Below are positions 15,782-24,447 of a stretch of DNA of 48,967 nucleotides, one piece after another (within the stretch, counting starts at the first letter, position 1; the number at the start of each line of letters is the position of its first letter). Location of the stretch: contig NZ_JAUMZV010000018.1 in NCBI RefSeq assembly GCF_030527935.1, positions 1 through 48,967 on the forward strand. Direction: 5' to 3'. The notes under the pieces were generated by a model. The model saw only the letters and a program-made list of their open reading frames with translations. It was not told the DNA's origin and ran no database searches. Position numbers and translations under genes: made by a program. This DNA is from Kingella sp. (in: b-proteobacteria) (GTDB taxonomy: Bacteria; Pseudomonadota; Gammaproteobacteria; Burkholderiales; Neisseriaceae).

Positions 15782-15824
15782 AAAAAGGCAGCCTGAAACT
15801 GTGCATAAGTTTTCAGGCTGCCTA
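15782..15824 (-). terminator. DUS inverted-pair terminator after the ABC exporter gene
   Basis: AAAAGGCAGCCTGAAACT and AGTTTTCAGGCTGCCTA form the stem, 12 bp past the minus-strand stop. The remaining intergenic DNA to 15601 is AT-rich and shows nothing else I can name. Confidence 0.6.
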
Positions 15825-15835
15825 CTATTCTATGC

Positions 15836-17695
15836 TTATTGTTCCACTTGCTCGGGCAAAAATCCGCCGCTTTGATGTGCCCACAATTTTGCATATAATC
15901 CATTGTTTGCTAACAATTCTGTATGCGTACCTTCTTCCACAATTCGTCCTTTATCTAGCACAATCAATCTGTCCATAGCGGCGATTGTGGATAACCTGTG
16001 GGCAATTGCAATAACGGTTTTGCCAGCCATCATTTTATCCAAACTTTCTTGGATGGCTGCTTCCACTTCGCTATCCAATGCGCTGGTGGCTTCGTCTAAC
16101 AACAAAATGGGCGCGTCTTTCAGCATCACGCGAGCGATGGCAATACGCTGGCGTTGCCCGCCCGATAATTTCACGCCACGCTCGCCAACGTGCGCATCGT
16201 AGCCTGTTCTGCCTTTTGCATCTGATAAATTAGGGATAAAGTCGGCGGCTTCGGCGCGTTCGGCAGCCTGGAACATTTCTTCATCGGTGGCTTCGGGTCG
16301 ACCATACACAATATTGTCGCGCACAGAGCGATGCAGCAAGCTGGTATCTTGTGTTACCAAGCCAATTTGAGCGCGTAGGCTTTCTTGCGTGATGTCGTTG
16401 ATGTTTTGCCCATCAATTTCAATTGTGCCGCTTTGTGGTTCATAAAAGCGCAACAGCAAGTTCACAATGGTAGATTTTCCCGCGCCGCTGCGCCCAATTA
16501 AACCCACTTTTTCTCCTGCTTTAATATTCAAATTAAAGCCGTTTAGCAAGGGCTTGCCGACTTCGTAAGAAAAATCAACATGTTTAAAACTGATGTTGCC
16601 TTGTTCTACTTTTAATGGCAGCGCGGCAGGTTTATCCAAAATAGTTTGCGGTTTAGACAAAGTGGTCATGCCATCTGATACGGTGCCAACGTTTTCAAAC
16701 AGTCGCGCCGATTCCCACATAATAAATTGCGACAAACCGTTTAACCGCAAAGCCATAGCGGTAGCCGTAGCAACCGCGCCTGCGCCAACGTGCCCACTAT
16801 GCCACAGCCACACGCCCAGCGCGGCGGTGGATAATGTAAGCGACGAATTGATGATAAAACTCCACGTTTGCAACAGCGTGGCAAGCCGCATTTGGGCATA
16901 CACGGTTACCATAAATTCATCCATAGACTGCTTGGCATAGCGGGCTTCGCGCGCGCCGTGTGAAAAAAGTTTGACGGTGGCGATGTTGGAATAAGCATCA
17001 GTGATACGCCCCGTCATCAGGCTGCGTGCATCTGCTTGCGCTTGCGCAGTTCTGCCCAGTTTTGGCATCAGCAGCTTCATCATCAGCGCAAATGACACTA
17101 TCCATAGCATAAACGGCAGCAACAACCAACCATCCATTGCCGCTAAAATCAGCCCAGAAGTCAAAAAATACACAAAAATATAAATCACCATATCGGCGAT
17201 GGTCATCACCACATCGCGCACAGCAAGCGCGGTTTGCATGACTTTCGCCGACACGCGCCCTGCAAATTCATCCTGATAAAACCCGAGCGACTGGTTTAAC
17301 ATCAAGCGGTGAAAATTCCAACGCAGCCGCATCGGGAACACGCCTTGCAAAGTTTGCAAGCGCACATTGGATGCAACAAAATGCCAAAAAACAGCAAATA
17401 TCATCATCGCAACCATGCCAAACAACGCCCAGCCTTTTTCAGCAAACAGCGTTTCAGGGGTAAATTTGCCAAGCCAATCCACCAGCTTACCCATAAACTG
17501 AAACAGCAGAGCTTCCATAATACCGATGCCTGCGGTCAAGATTGCTAACACGAGTATCCACACCCGCACACCTTCCAAATTGCTCCAAATAAAGCGCAAT
17601 AATCCTTTGGATGGCGTAATGGGATTTGCTTCGGGATAAGGTTCTATCCGGGTTTCAAACCATGTGAAAATTTTGTTTAATTTGCTGTTTTTCAT
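15836..17695 (-). CDS. ABC transporter, fused permease and ATPase (exporter type)
   Basis: A half-size ABC exporter of the MsbA/multidrug type, expected to work as a homodimer in the inner membrane. A cytosolic N-terminal leader of about 45 residues comes before the six-helix membrane domain (about 45-330). The ATPase domain has Walker A GRSGAGKST (about residue 405), a Q-loop VTQDTSLL, the signature LSGGQRQRIAIA, Walker B ILLLDEATSAL and the H-loop IAHRLST. 619 residues is typical. The substrate is unknown; it could be lipid, drug or peptide. It is probably single, with DUS hairpins on both sides. Confidence 0.88.
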   Translation of the reverse strand: MKNSKLNKIFTWFETRIEPYPEANPITPSKGLLRFIWSNLEGVRVWILVLAILTAGIGIMEALLFQFMGKLVDWLGKFTPETLFAEKGWALFGMVAMMIFAVFWHFVASNVRLQTLQGVFPMRLRWNFHRLMLNQSLGFYQDEFAGRVSAKVMQTALAVRDVVMTIADMVIYIFVYFLTSGLILAAMDGWLLLPFMLWIVSFALMMKLLMPKLGRTAQAQADARSLMTGRITDAYSNIATVKLFSHGAREARYAKQSMDEFMVTVYAQMRLATLLQTWSFIINSSLTLSTAALGVWLWHSGHVGAGAVATATAMALRLNGLSQFIMWESARLFENVGTVSDGMTTLSKPQTILDKPAALPLKVEQGNISFKHVDFSYEVGKPLLNGFNLNIKAGEKVGLIGRSGAGKSTIVNLLLRFYEPQSGTIEIDGQNINDITQESLRAQIGLVTQDTSLLHRSVRDNIVYGRPEATDEEMFQAAERAEAADFIPNLSDAKGRTGYDAHVGERGVKLSGGQRQRIAIARVMLKDAPILLLDEATSALDSEVEAAIQESLDKMMAGKTVIAIAHRLSTIAAMDRLIVLDKGRIVEEGTHTELLANNGLYAKLWAHQSGGFLPEQVEQ

Positions 17696-17705
17696 AGAAG
17701 ATAAT

Positions 17706-17745
17706 GGTTTCAGGCTGCCTTAATATGATTTAGGCAGCCTGAAAA
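17706..17745 (-). terminator. DUS inverted-pair terminator
   Basis: GTTTCAGGCTGCCTTA faces TTTAGGCAGCCTGAAAAT, between the DUF3579-GNAT gene end and the ABC exporter start. Confidence 0.6.
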
Positions 17746-17765
17746 TGGAATAAATTTGTTTAACG

Positions 17766-18596
17766 TTACTCGCTTTGACAAACGAAATGATACGATTGAA
17801 TTTCAAAACCTTGTTGAAAATACACACGATGAGCAATTGTCCGCTCGCTGCCTACATGGCAATCCACATGAATCTGTGCAATGCCTTGCTCCGCAGCAAT
17901 TTCGCGCACTTTATCCAGCAGCCGCGAAGCATAACCGCAACGGCGGCTTTGTGGCATGGTAATCAAATCATCAATATGAATATTTCGCCCGCTCACTAAA
18001 TCGGTTTTTTCACGAAAACCGCACACCGCAACCGCGTTGGTTTTACCTGCTTCAAACAATCCAAGCAAACGATAGCCTTGCGCGCGTTGCACATTATTGA
18101 CTTGTTCTACAAATTGATTGATGTCGTTAAGCGTGGGGCGCAATACACTCAATGCAGCAAATACGCTAGCGGTCTCTTTGGGCAAAATTTCGCGCACATG
18201 GCTGGTTGGCTCTTCTGCTTGCTCAATAAGCTGCTCTGTTTCTATTTTTTCTTCTGTAATCGCTTCATGATTATCTTTAACAGATTCTGCAATTTGATTT
18301 TCAGGCTGCCTATGTGGGTGAAAATCTGAACCGCGCATAATCTGCAAATCGTTATCTGTTGCAAAATCCATCAAAAAACGGAACATACTGGGATTGATTT
18401 TTTCAAGACTGGGCGAAACTTCCACGCAACGAACTTTATTCAGCAGCGCAGGGCGCACCCATTCATTATATGAAAGCCGATTATCTTTGCTAAATGATGA
18501 AAGAATACCGCACAATCGTTCTGCCCAATCGCTTGGAAGAAACACTTTGCCATTACTGGTTGTGCCATGAATGATAATTTCATCACTAGGTAACAT
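17766..18596 (-). CDS. DUF3579 domain fused to a GNAT acetyltransferase
   Basis: A two-domain protein. The N-terminal part (about residues 1-90: IIIHGTTSNGKVFLPSDWAE, then WVRPALLN, then FRFLMDFATDNDLQI) matches the DUF3579 family of beta- and gammaproteobacteria. A charged linker (about 95-140, many Glu) includes RQPEN encoded by an in-frame DUS. The C-terminal half is a GNAT domain: IDDLITMPQSRRCGYASRLLDKV has the acetyl-CoA loop (usually RxxGxG/A) and VYFQQGFEIQSYHF is the usual last strand. ATG at 18596 follows TGGAG at a good distance; the GTG 4 codons earlier is less likely. The substrate is unknown. Confidence 0.78.
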   Translation of the reverse strand: MLPSDEIIIHGTTSNGKVFLPSDWAERLCGILSSFSKDNRLSYNEWVRPALLNKVRCVEVSPSLEKINPSMFRFLMDFATDNDLQIMRGSDFHPHRQPENQIAESVKDNHEAITEEKIETEQLIEQAEEPTSHVREILPKETASVFAALSVLRPTLNDINQFVEQVNNVQRAQGYRLLGLFEAGKTNAVAVCGFREKTDLVSGRNIHIDDLITMPQSRRCGYASRLLDKVREIAAEQGIAQIHVDCHVGSERTIAHRVYFQQGFEIQSYHFVCQSE

Positions 18597-18667
18597 AATC
18601 CACTCCACAATAAAGCAGTAAAAGTGTTCTTATTATACCTGATATGTATCAACAAAACCGCAAAAGA

Positions 18668-18699
18668 TAAAACAAAACCGCTTGGAAAACCAAGCGGTT
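18668..18699 (-). terminator. Rho-independent terminator of the initiator tRNA
   Basis: AACCGCTTGG and CCAAGCGGTT form a perfect 10-bp stem with a 4-nt loop. On the minus strand it is followed by TTGTTTTA, directly after the tRNA. Confidence 0.85.
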
Positions 18700-18705
18700 G
18701 AAATT

Positions 18706-18782
<77 letters not shown>

Positions 18783-18855
18783 TCAGAAAAAGTGAACTAT
18801 ACGGGATACTTCTTTGACTGTCAAATTCTTTACATTTTAGGCAGCCTGAAAACGT

Positions 18856-19632
18856 TTAACGAATAATGCCACGCTGTGATGTTGCTATAAATTCATGCAA
18901 AATTTGCAATTCTGAATCGTTTTTTGCCATTTCTGCAATTTTGTTTTTGGCTTCATCTAAACCCAAATCTTGCATATATAAAACTTTATAGGCTTGTTTT
19001 ACCAACGCAATTTGTTCTGCGGAAAATCCATTGCGCCGCATTCCTTCGCTGTTTAAACCTGCTGGTTCTGCACGATAACCCGCCGCCATAAAATAAGGTG
19101 GCACATCTTTATGCACCCCAGCGGCAAATGCCGTCATCGCATAAGCCCCAATGCGGCAAAACTGAAACACTAATGTATAACCACCCAATACTACATAATC
19201 ACCAATGGTTACGTGCCCCGCGAGTGATGCGTTATTCGCAAAAATAGTATGATTTCCGATTACACAATCATGCGCCAAATGGCAATACGCCATAATCCAG
19301 TTATCATCGCCAATGCGCGTTTCACCAATACCCGTAACCGTGCCTGTATTAAATGTTGTAAATTCTCGGATGGTATTGCCATTACCAATAATGAGCTTGG
19401 TGGGTTCATCGCGGTATTTTTTATCCTGCGGTTGCGCACCTAAGCTGGCAAATTGGAAAATTTTATTGTTTTGACCAATTGTCGTATGCCCTTCAATCAC
19501 AGTATGTGCGCCAATTTCCGTGCCTGCACCAATTTGCACATTTGCGCCAATAACGGAATAAGCACCCACTTTCACGCTGCTATCTAATTCAGCTTTTGGG
19601 TCTATGATGGCCGTTTTGTGGATTAAAGACAT
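18856..19632 (-). CDS. lpxA: UDP-GlcNAc O-acyltransferase (first step of lipid A synthesis)
   Basis: Transfers a 3-hydroxyacyl chain from ACP to UDP-N-acetylglucosamine in the cytosol. The first 185 residues are a left-handed beta helix built from hexapeptide repeats with I/V/L at every sixth position. The catalytic His is in MAYCHLAHDCVIGNH (equivalent of His125). Residues QDKKYRDEPT and NTIREFTT are the family's substrate loop. The helical C-terminus ends SQRGIIR as in other neisserial LpxA. 258 residues. The E. coli HQFC segment is FQFC here; this is, to my knowledge, also seen in Neisseria. A DUS hairpin separates it from fabZ. Confidence 0.96.
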   Translation of the reverse strand: MSLIHKTAIIDPKAELDSSVKVGAYSVIGANVQIGAGTEIGAHTVIEGHTTIGQNNKIFQFASLGAQPQDKKYRDEPTKLIIGNGNTIREFTTFNTGTVTGIGETRIGDDNWIMAYCHLAHDCVIGNHTIFANNASLAGHVTIGDYVVLGGYTLVFQFCRIGAYAMTAFAAGVHKDVPPYFMAAGYRAEPAGLNSEGMRRNGFSAEQIALVKQAYKVLYMQDLGLDEAKNKIAEMAKNDSELQILHEFIATSQRGIIR

Positions 19633-19660
19633 AATACTCTCGCTATTGTTTAATTTGTCT

Positions 19661-19698
19661 TTTTCAGGCTGCCTAGATGGATTAGGCAGCCTGAAAAC
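19661..19698 (-). terminator. DUS inverted pair between fabZ and lpxA
   Basis: TTTTTCAGGCTGCCTA faces TTAGGCAGCCTGAAAA, within the 138-bp gap of two genes that are usually in one operon. It may attenuate rather than end transcription. Confidence 0.5.
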
Positions 19699-19770
19699 TT
19701 AAATACTCATTCAAAAACAAGCTGTTTAAAGCAATAAACCAACCCCACCAGTTCAGTTTATGACTTGGTA

Positions 19771-20226
19771 TTATTTTTCCACTTTGCGTTTAGCGCACAT
19801 AATTTCCGCTTCAACAGCTAACTCGCCATTCACTTTAGCAACAGCTTTAAATTTACCAATCCCACGCTTGCTTTGCAGCAATTCAATCTCAAAAACAAGT
19901 TGGTCGGCAGGGATAACTTGGCGTTTAAACCGTGCATTATCTATGCCCGCAAAGAAATAAATTTCATCAGGATTGCGCCCGCCTTCGGTCAAAATGGCTA
20001 ACGCACCGCATGCCTGCGCCATTGCTTCAATAATCAATACCCCAGGCATAACAGGGTATTCAGGAAAATGTCCCATAAACTGCGGTTCATTCATGGTTAC
20101 ATTTTTGATTGCTGTGAGCGATTTACCGTGTTCAAACGCGGTAATACGGTCAATCAGCATAAATGGAAAACGATGGGGAATCAGCTTTTGAATATCTTTT
20201 GCTTCTATTGGTAGAGAAATGTTCAC
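19771..20226 (-). CDS. fabZ: 3-hydroxyacyl-ACP dehydratase
   Basis: Dehydrates 3-hydroxyacyl-ACP in fatty-acid elongation; it competes with LpxA and LpxD for the same substrate. Hot-dog fold: IPHRFPFMLIDRI near the start, the catalytic His in MGHFPEYPVMPGVLIIEAMAQ (His at about residue 56) and the conserved Glu in that helix (about residue 70). 151 residues is normal. ATG at 20226 has only a weak purine-rich Shine-Dalgarno. In most Proteobacteria the order is lpxD-fabZ-lpxA; here lpxD is 17 kb away in this window. Confidence 0.96.
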   Translation of the reverse strand: MNISLPIEAKDIQKLIPHRFPFMLIDRITAFEHGKSLTAIKNVTMNEPQFMGHFPEYPVMPGVLIIEAMAQACGALAILTEGGRNPDEIYFFAGIDNARFKRQVIPADQLVFEIELLQSKRGIGKFKAVAKVNGELAVEAEIMCAKRKVEK

Positions 20227-20262
20227 TTTGTTTTCTTTTGTATAAATGATGAAACAAACCTA

Positions 20263-20278
20263 TGTTTCATGTGAAACA
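20263..20278. promoter_or_regulatory. parS-like site 1
   Basis: TGTTTCATGTGAAACA differs from the bacterial parS consensus TGTTTCACGTGAAACA at one central base. It sits in a larger inverted repeat (CCTATGTTTCA and TGAAACATAGG) in the gap between etfA and fabZ, so it could alternatively be a short hairpin. Confidence 0.5.
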
Positions 20279-20289
20279 TAGGCACGAGA

Positions 20290-21228
20290 TTAACGATTTT
20301 TCAATGCTTCGGTTAATTGTGGCACAACTTCAAACAAATCGCCCACAATACCAAAATCGGCCACATTAAAGATTTGCGCATCAGGGTCTTTGTTAATAGC
20401 CACCACAACTTTGCTATCCTGCATCCCTGCAACGTGTTGAATTGCGCCAGAAACACCAATCGCAAAATACAGTTCAGGTGCAACAATTTTGCCTGTTTGC
20501 CCAACTTGGCAATCGTTTGATACAAATTCGGCATCCACCGCTGCGCGTGATGCGCCAATTGCTGCACCCAATACATCAGCCAACGGCGTTAAAACGTCAT
20601 TAAATTGTTCCGCGCTGCCCAATGCTCGCCCGCCAGCCACAACTACTTTGGCTTGCGTTAGTTCTGGACGGTTGGATTGGGTTAATTCGCGCGAAACAAA
20701 TCGGCTCAAATGCTGCGCAGGCGTGGCGGGTACACTTTCAATTTCTGCCGCTTGCTCACTGTATGTTGCTGCATCAAACGCGCTGGCGCGAATGGTTAGC
20801 ACCAATTTTTCTTCATTGCTGGATACGGTGGTAAACACGTTGCCTGCATAAGTAGGACGAATAAAAGTTTGATTATCCACAATTTCGGTTAAATCAGAAA
20901 TTTGCGAGCAATCCAGCATCGCTGCTACGCGCGGCATAATGTTTTTGCCAAATGCGCTGGCAGCCGCAACAAAATACCGATACGGCGCAGCCAATGAAAC
21001 AACAAGCGGCGCAATTTCTTCTGCTAATAGCTCAGCAAAATGCACCGCTTCTGCGTGCAATACTTTGCTAACCCCATCAATTTTACTGGCTTGTTCTGCC
21101 ACTTTCAGGCTGCCTAAACCCGCCACCAGCGCATGAACTTCGCCTAATTTTTGCACAGCATAAATAGCGTGCAGTGTAGCTGGGGTAATTTGCTTGCCAT
21201 CGTGTTCTACTAATACCAAAACGCTCAT
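20290..21228 (-). CDS. etfA: Electron transfer flavoprotein, alpha subunit
   Basis: The FAD-carrying subunit of ETF, which accepts electrons from acyl-CoA and other dehydrogenases and passes them to ETF:quinone oxidoreductase. The N-terminal domain is variable; the C-terminal FAD domain has the family signature (PELYFAIGVSGAIQHVAGMQ, then INKDPDAQIFNVADFGIVGD). VVVAGGRALGS is the start of that domain. 312 residues is standard. The start lies 11 bp after the etfB stop, so the two are one transcript. No dehydrogenase gene is nearby to tell the donor. Confidence 0.95.
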   Translation of the reverse strand: MSVLVLVEHDGKQITPATLHAIYAVQKLGEVHALVAGLGSLKVAEQASKIDGVSKVLHAEAVHFAELLAEEIAPLVVSLAAPYRYFVAAASAFGKNIMPRVAAMLDCSQISDLTEIVDNQTFIRPTYAGNVFTTVSSNEEKLVLTIRASAFDAATYSEQAAEIESVPATPAQHLSRFVSRELTQSNRPELTQAKVVVAGGRALGSAEQFNDVLTPLADVLGAAIGASRAAVDAEFVSNDCQVGQTGKIVAPELYFAIGVSGAIQHVAGMQDSKVVVAINKDPDAQIFNVADFGIVGDLFEVVPQLTEALKNR

Positions 21229-21239
21229 GTTTTTTTCCT

Positions 21240-21986
21240 TTAAATTGCTTTGGCAGCAGCCAGTTTTTCAACCAATTCAGCAACATTCGCCACTTTTACG
21301 CCAGCTTGTCGCGCTTTGGGTTCTGCGTATTGTTTCACGTGCAACCGTGGCTCAATGTTTACAGCCAATTCTTCAATCGTTTGTTTTTCAATTGTTTTCT
21401 TTTTGGCTTGCATCAGCGCTGGCAGCTTCACAAAACGTGGTTCGTTTAAACGCAAATCCGCGCTGATCACCGCAGGCAATTTCAATGCAATTGTTTCCAC
21501 GCCACCATCAACATCGCGCGTAACCACCGCTTCGTCAGCAGCCAATTCTACTTTGCTGGCAAACGTGCCTTGCGCTGCATTCATCAATGCCGCCAGCATT
21601 TGCGCGGTTTGGTTGGCATCATCATCAATTGCTTGTTTACCCAGCAAAACAAGGCTAGGTTGTTCTTTATCCACAATTTTTTTCAATAATTTTGCCACAG
21701 CCAAGGGTTCAAGCAACGCATCGGTTTCTACATGAATCGCACGGTCTGCACCCATTGCCAACGCGGTTCGCAGCGTGTCTTCGCATTTTTTTTCGCCCAA
21801 CGATACCGCAACCACTTCGCTGATTTCGCCTGCTTCTTTTAAGCGGACAGCTTCTTCAACCGCAATTTCGTCAAACGGATTCATTGACATTTTTACATTG
21901 CCAATATCCACGCCCGAACCATCTGCTTTCACGCGCACTTTCACATTGAAATCAACCACGCGCTTTACCGCAACCAATGCTTTCAT
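21240..21986 (-). CDS. etfB: Electron transfer flavoprotein, beta subunit
   Basis: The AMP-binding partner of the alpha subunit. It begins MKALVAVKRVVDFNVKVRVK and includes the conserved MNPFDEIAVEEAVRLKE segment, GADRAIHVET and the signature DDDANQTAQMLAALM. The final KQYAEPKARQAGVKV has the usual C-terminal arm. 248 residues matches the family. It is the first gene of the etfB-etfA pair and is transcribed away from the DnaA-box region upstream of gnd, so the two genes diverge across it. The start ATG is preceded by GGAACTCTC, a weak Shine-Dalgarno. Confidence 0.95.
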   Translation of the reverse strand: MKALVAVKRVVDFNVKVRVKADGSGVDIGNVKMSMNPFDEIAVEEAVRLKEAGEISEVVAVSLGEKKCEDTLRTALAMGADRAIHVETDALLEPLAVAKLLKKIVDKEQPSLVLLGKQAIDDDANQTAQMLAALMNAAQGTFASKVELAADEAVVTRDVDGGVETIALKLPAVISADLRLNEPRFVKLPALMQAKKKTIEKQTIEELAVNIEPRLHVKQYAEPKARQAGVKVANVAELVEKLAAAKAI

Positions 21987-22077
21987 GAGAGTTCCTTAAT
22001 CGTTATTTTCAGGCTGCCTGAAACCAATAAAGGACGGTATTTTATCGGAAAATCACATTTTTGAACACGTTTTAACA

Positions 22078-22340
22078 TAATCCACAGATTAACGCAGCCT
22101 GAAAATGACATCGTGTTTGTTTTTCAAACTTATCCACATTAACCCGTTGCTTGTGAAAATTTATCCACCTTTATCCACACGCTATACTTGCTTTTCAAGC
22201 TGCCTTTTCCTAAACAATAAAATTATCATAACCATTTGAAAAAAAATATTTTTTAAAGTTATCAACAGAGCATTCGTTTATTCTTAATCTTAATCATTTA
22301 TTTATTTTAAAATTTAGATTTAAATACTACTACAAGCAAC
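22078..22340. other. AT-rich DnaA-box cluster: candidate replication-origin element
   Basis: Two perfect TTATCCACA boxes (22130-22138 and 22171-22179) and three one-mismatch boxes (TAATCCACA 22078, TTATCCACC 22161, TTATCAACA 22259), all pointing right. Then about 100 bp of very AT-rich DNA (22215-22330). The gap separates divergent etfB and gnd. It lacks the dnaA, dnaN, gidA or rpmH genes often found near origins. Confidence 0.4.
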
Positions 22341-22413
22341 GCGGTTTTCTCGCATTGTCTAACCTATTTCAATGGAGTAAAGTTACAGCTTTCTCAACTC
22401 GCAAGGAATAGCT

Positions 22414-23862
22414 ATGAAAGGCGATATTGGTGTAATTGGTTTGGCGGTAATGGGTCAAAATTTGATTTTGAACATGAACGACAAAGGCTTTAAGGTGGTG
22501 GCGTTTAACCGAACCGTTTCCAAAGTGGACGAATTTTTAAATGGCGCAGCAAAAAATACCAATATTGTTGGCGCACATTCGTTGCAAGAGCTTGTGGATA
22601 AATTGGAAAAACCACGCAAAATCATGCTGATGGTTCGCGCAGGCAGCGCGGTGGATGAATTTATTGAACAAATTTTGCCCTACCTTGAACAAGGCGACAT
22701 CATTATTGATGGTGGCAATGCCAACTACCCCGATACCAACCGCCGCACGGTTGAGCTGGCTGCCAAGGGTATTCGTTTTATTGGCGCAGGCGTTTCGGGT
22801 GGCGAAGAAGGGGCACGGCATGGTCCGTCTATTATGCCAGGGGGAAATCCTGAAGCGTGGCAATATGTGCGGCCCATTTTGCAAGGCATTGCGGCAAAAA
22901 CGCCTAATGGCGAGCCTTGCTGCGATTGGGTGGGCGATAATGGCGCGGGGCATTTTGTGAAAATGGTGCACAATGGCATTGAATACGGCGATATGCAGTT
23001 GATTTGCGAAGCCTATCAGTTTATGAAAGACGGCTTGGGCATGACGTATGACGAAATGCACGAGACGTTTAAATCTTGGAAAAACACCGAATTAAACTCT
23101 TATTTGGTGGATATTACCACCGATATTCTTGCTTACAAAGATGCAGACGGCACGCCGCTGGTGGAAAAAATCTTGGATACCGCAGGGCAAAAAGGCACAG
23201 GCAAATGGACAGGCATCAACGCTTTGGACATGGGCATTCCACTGACGCTGATTTCCGAATCGGTGTTTGCGCGTTGTGTTTCGGCGTTGAAAGAACAGCG
23301 TGTTGCTGCTGCCAGCTTGTTCCCACGCAGCATTACGCCTATTGCAGGCAGCCGCGAAGAATGGCTGGAATCGCTGCGTTTATCGTTGCTGGCATCTAAA
23401 ATTATTTCGTATGCACAAGGCTTTATGCTGATGCGCGAAGCCAGCAACACGTTTAACTGGAAACTAAACTACGGCAAAACCGCGCTGTTGTGGCGCGAAG
23501 GTTGCATCATCCGCAGCATTTTCTTGGGCAACATCCGTGATGCGTTTGAAGCCAACCCTGATTTGGCGTTTTTGGGCGCAGACCCATATTTCCAAAAAAT
23601 CTTGATTAACGCGCTGCCCGCATGGCGCAAAACCGTTGCCAAAGCGATTGAAATTGGCGTACCCATGCCTTGCATGGCAGCGGCAATTACCTTTTTGGAT
23701 GGCTACACCACCGCTCGCTTGCCTGCTAATTTGCTGCAAGCGCAACGCGATTACTTCGGTGCACACACTTACGAACGCACCGATAAACCGCGCGGCGAGT
23801 TTTTCCACACCAATTGGACAGGAACAGGCGGCGACACCGCTTCTAGCACTTACGAAGTGTAG
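22414..23862 (+). CDS. gnd: 6-phosphogluconate dehydrogenase, decarboxylating
   Basis: Oxidises 6-phosphogluconate with NADP to ribulose 5-phosphate and CO2 in the pentose phosphate pathway. The N-terminal Rossmann fold reads VIGLAVMGQNLILNM (GxAxMGxN) with NRT as the NADP-phosphate contact. The substrate loop is GAGVSGGEEGARHGPSIMPGG, with the catalytic helix HFVKMVHNGIEYGDMQ. The C-terminal helical tail ends RGEFFHTNW. 482 residues is the long bacterial type. AAGGAA precedes the ATG. It starts after the 427-bp AT-rich gap with DnaA boxes. No regulator is next to it. Confidence 0.97.
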   Translation: MKGDIGVIGLAVMGQNLILNMNDKGFKVVAFNRTVSKVDEFLNGAAKNTNIVGAHSLQELVDKLEKPRKIMLMVRAGSAVDEFIEQILPYLEQGDIIIDGGNANYPDTNRRTVELAAKGIRFIGAGVSGGEEGARHGPSIMPGGNPEAWQYVRPILQGIAAKTPNGEPCCDWVGDNGAGHFVKMVHNGIEYGDMQLICEAYQFMKDGLGMTYDEMHETFKSWKNTELNSYLVDITTDILAYKDADGTPLVEKILDTAGQKGTGKWTGINALDMGIPLTLISESVFARCVSALKEQRVAAASLFPRSITPIAGSREEWLESLRLSLLASKIISYAQGFMLMREASNTFNWKLNYGKTALLWREGCIIRSIFLGNIRDAFEANPDLAFLGADPYFQKILINALPAWRKTVAKAIEIGVPMPCMAAAITFLDGYTTARLPANLLQAQRDYFGAHTYERTDKPRGEFFHTNWTGTGGDTASSTYEV

Positions 23863-23889
23863 TCAAGTTATCCACATTAACATTTTTGG

Positions 23890-23927
23890 TTTTCAGGCTG
23901 CCTATTCATCTAAGGCAGCCTGAAAAC
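23890..23927 (+). terminator. DUS inverted-pair terminator after gnd
   Basis: GTTTTCAGGCTGCCTA faces TAAGGCAGCCTGAAAAC. A perfect TTATCCACA stands just before it at 23868-23876. Confidence 0.6.
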
Positions 23928-23948
23928 CATCTATCACAGGAGTGCAAT

Positions 23949-24299
23949 ATGGGTTGGTTTTCCCGCAAAGAAGAAGCCTTTTTTCTCGCCACCGTAACGC
24001 CTAACGATATTCAGCTAGATGCTTATTTGGGCATTGTGAACGGTGAAGCGATTATCGGCGCAAACATTTTCCGCGATATGTTTGCTTCCATCCGCGATGT
24101 GGTTGGTGGGCGCGCAGGCGGTTATGAACGCGCGTTAGCAGGCGCACGCGAAGCTGCGTTGGAAGAGATGAAGCAAGCCGCCAAAGAGCTGGGCGCAAAC
24201 GGCATCATCGGCATTGATTTTGACTACGAAGTGTTGGGCGAGACCAATGGCATGATGATGGTAACCGTGAGCGGCACGGCGGTTAAAGTGGCGGTTTAA
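23949..24299 (+). CDS. YbjQ-family (UPF0145) protein
   Basis: A small protein of the YbjQ/DUF74 group, which forms homopentamers of unknown function, sometimes called heavy-metal-binding. Recognised by IVNGEAIIGANIFRDMFAS, then GRAGGYERALAGAREAAL with the conserved Arg/Glu helix, and GANGIIGIDFDYEVLG. It lacks a signal peptide. 116 residues. The ATG at 23949 has CAGGAGTGCAAT in front; upstream in-frame codons lie inside the DUS hairpin and are not used. Nothing shows the ligand; a role beside gnd is not evident. Confidence 0.82.
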   Translation: MGWFSRKEEAFFLATVTPNDIQLDAYLGIVNGEAIIGANIFRDMFASIRDVVGGRAGGYERALAGAREAALEEMKQAAKELGANGIIGIDFDYEVLGETNGMMMVTVSGTAVKVAV

Positions 24300-24386
24300 A
24301 GACTGCCTTGGCTTTGTGCATAACTTTGTTGATAAAACTACATCTGATTGTTTTACATATTGATAATTAGGGATAACTTTATGTGT

Positions 24387-24438
24387 AAAAGGCAGCCTGA
24401 AAACGAGTGAAGCTAAAATATGTTTTCAGGCTGCCTTT
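24387..24438. terminator. Bidirectional DUS terminator between ybjQ-like gene and lpxC
   Basis: AAAAGGCAGCCTGAAAAC and GTTTTCAGGCTGCCTTTT face each other between two convergent genes. Confidence 0.65.
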
Positions 24439-24447
24439 TCAAACAAA

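Noticed and set aside
19141..19200. His-to-Phe change at the E. coli His144 position of LpxA (FQFC for HQFC)
   Set aside because: As far as I recall, neisserial LpxA also has Phe there, so it is a lineage feature and not a defect.
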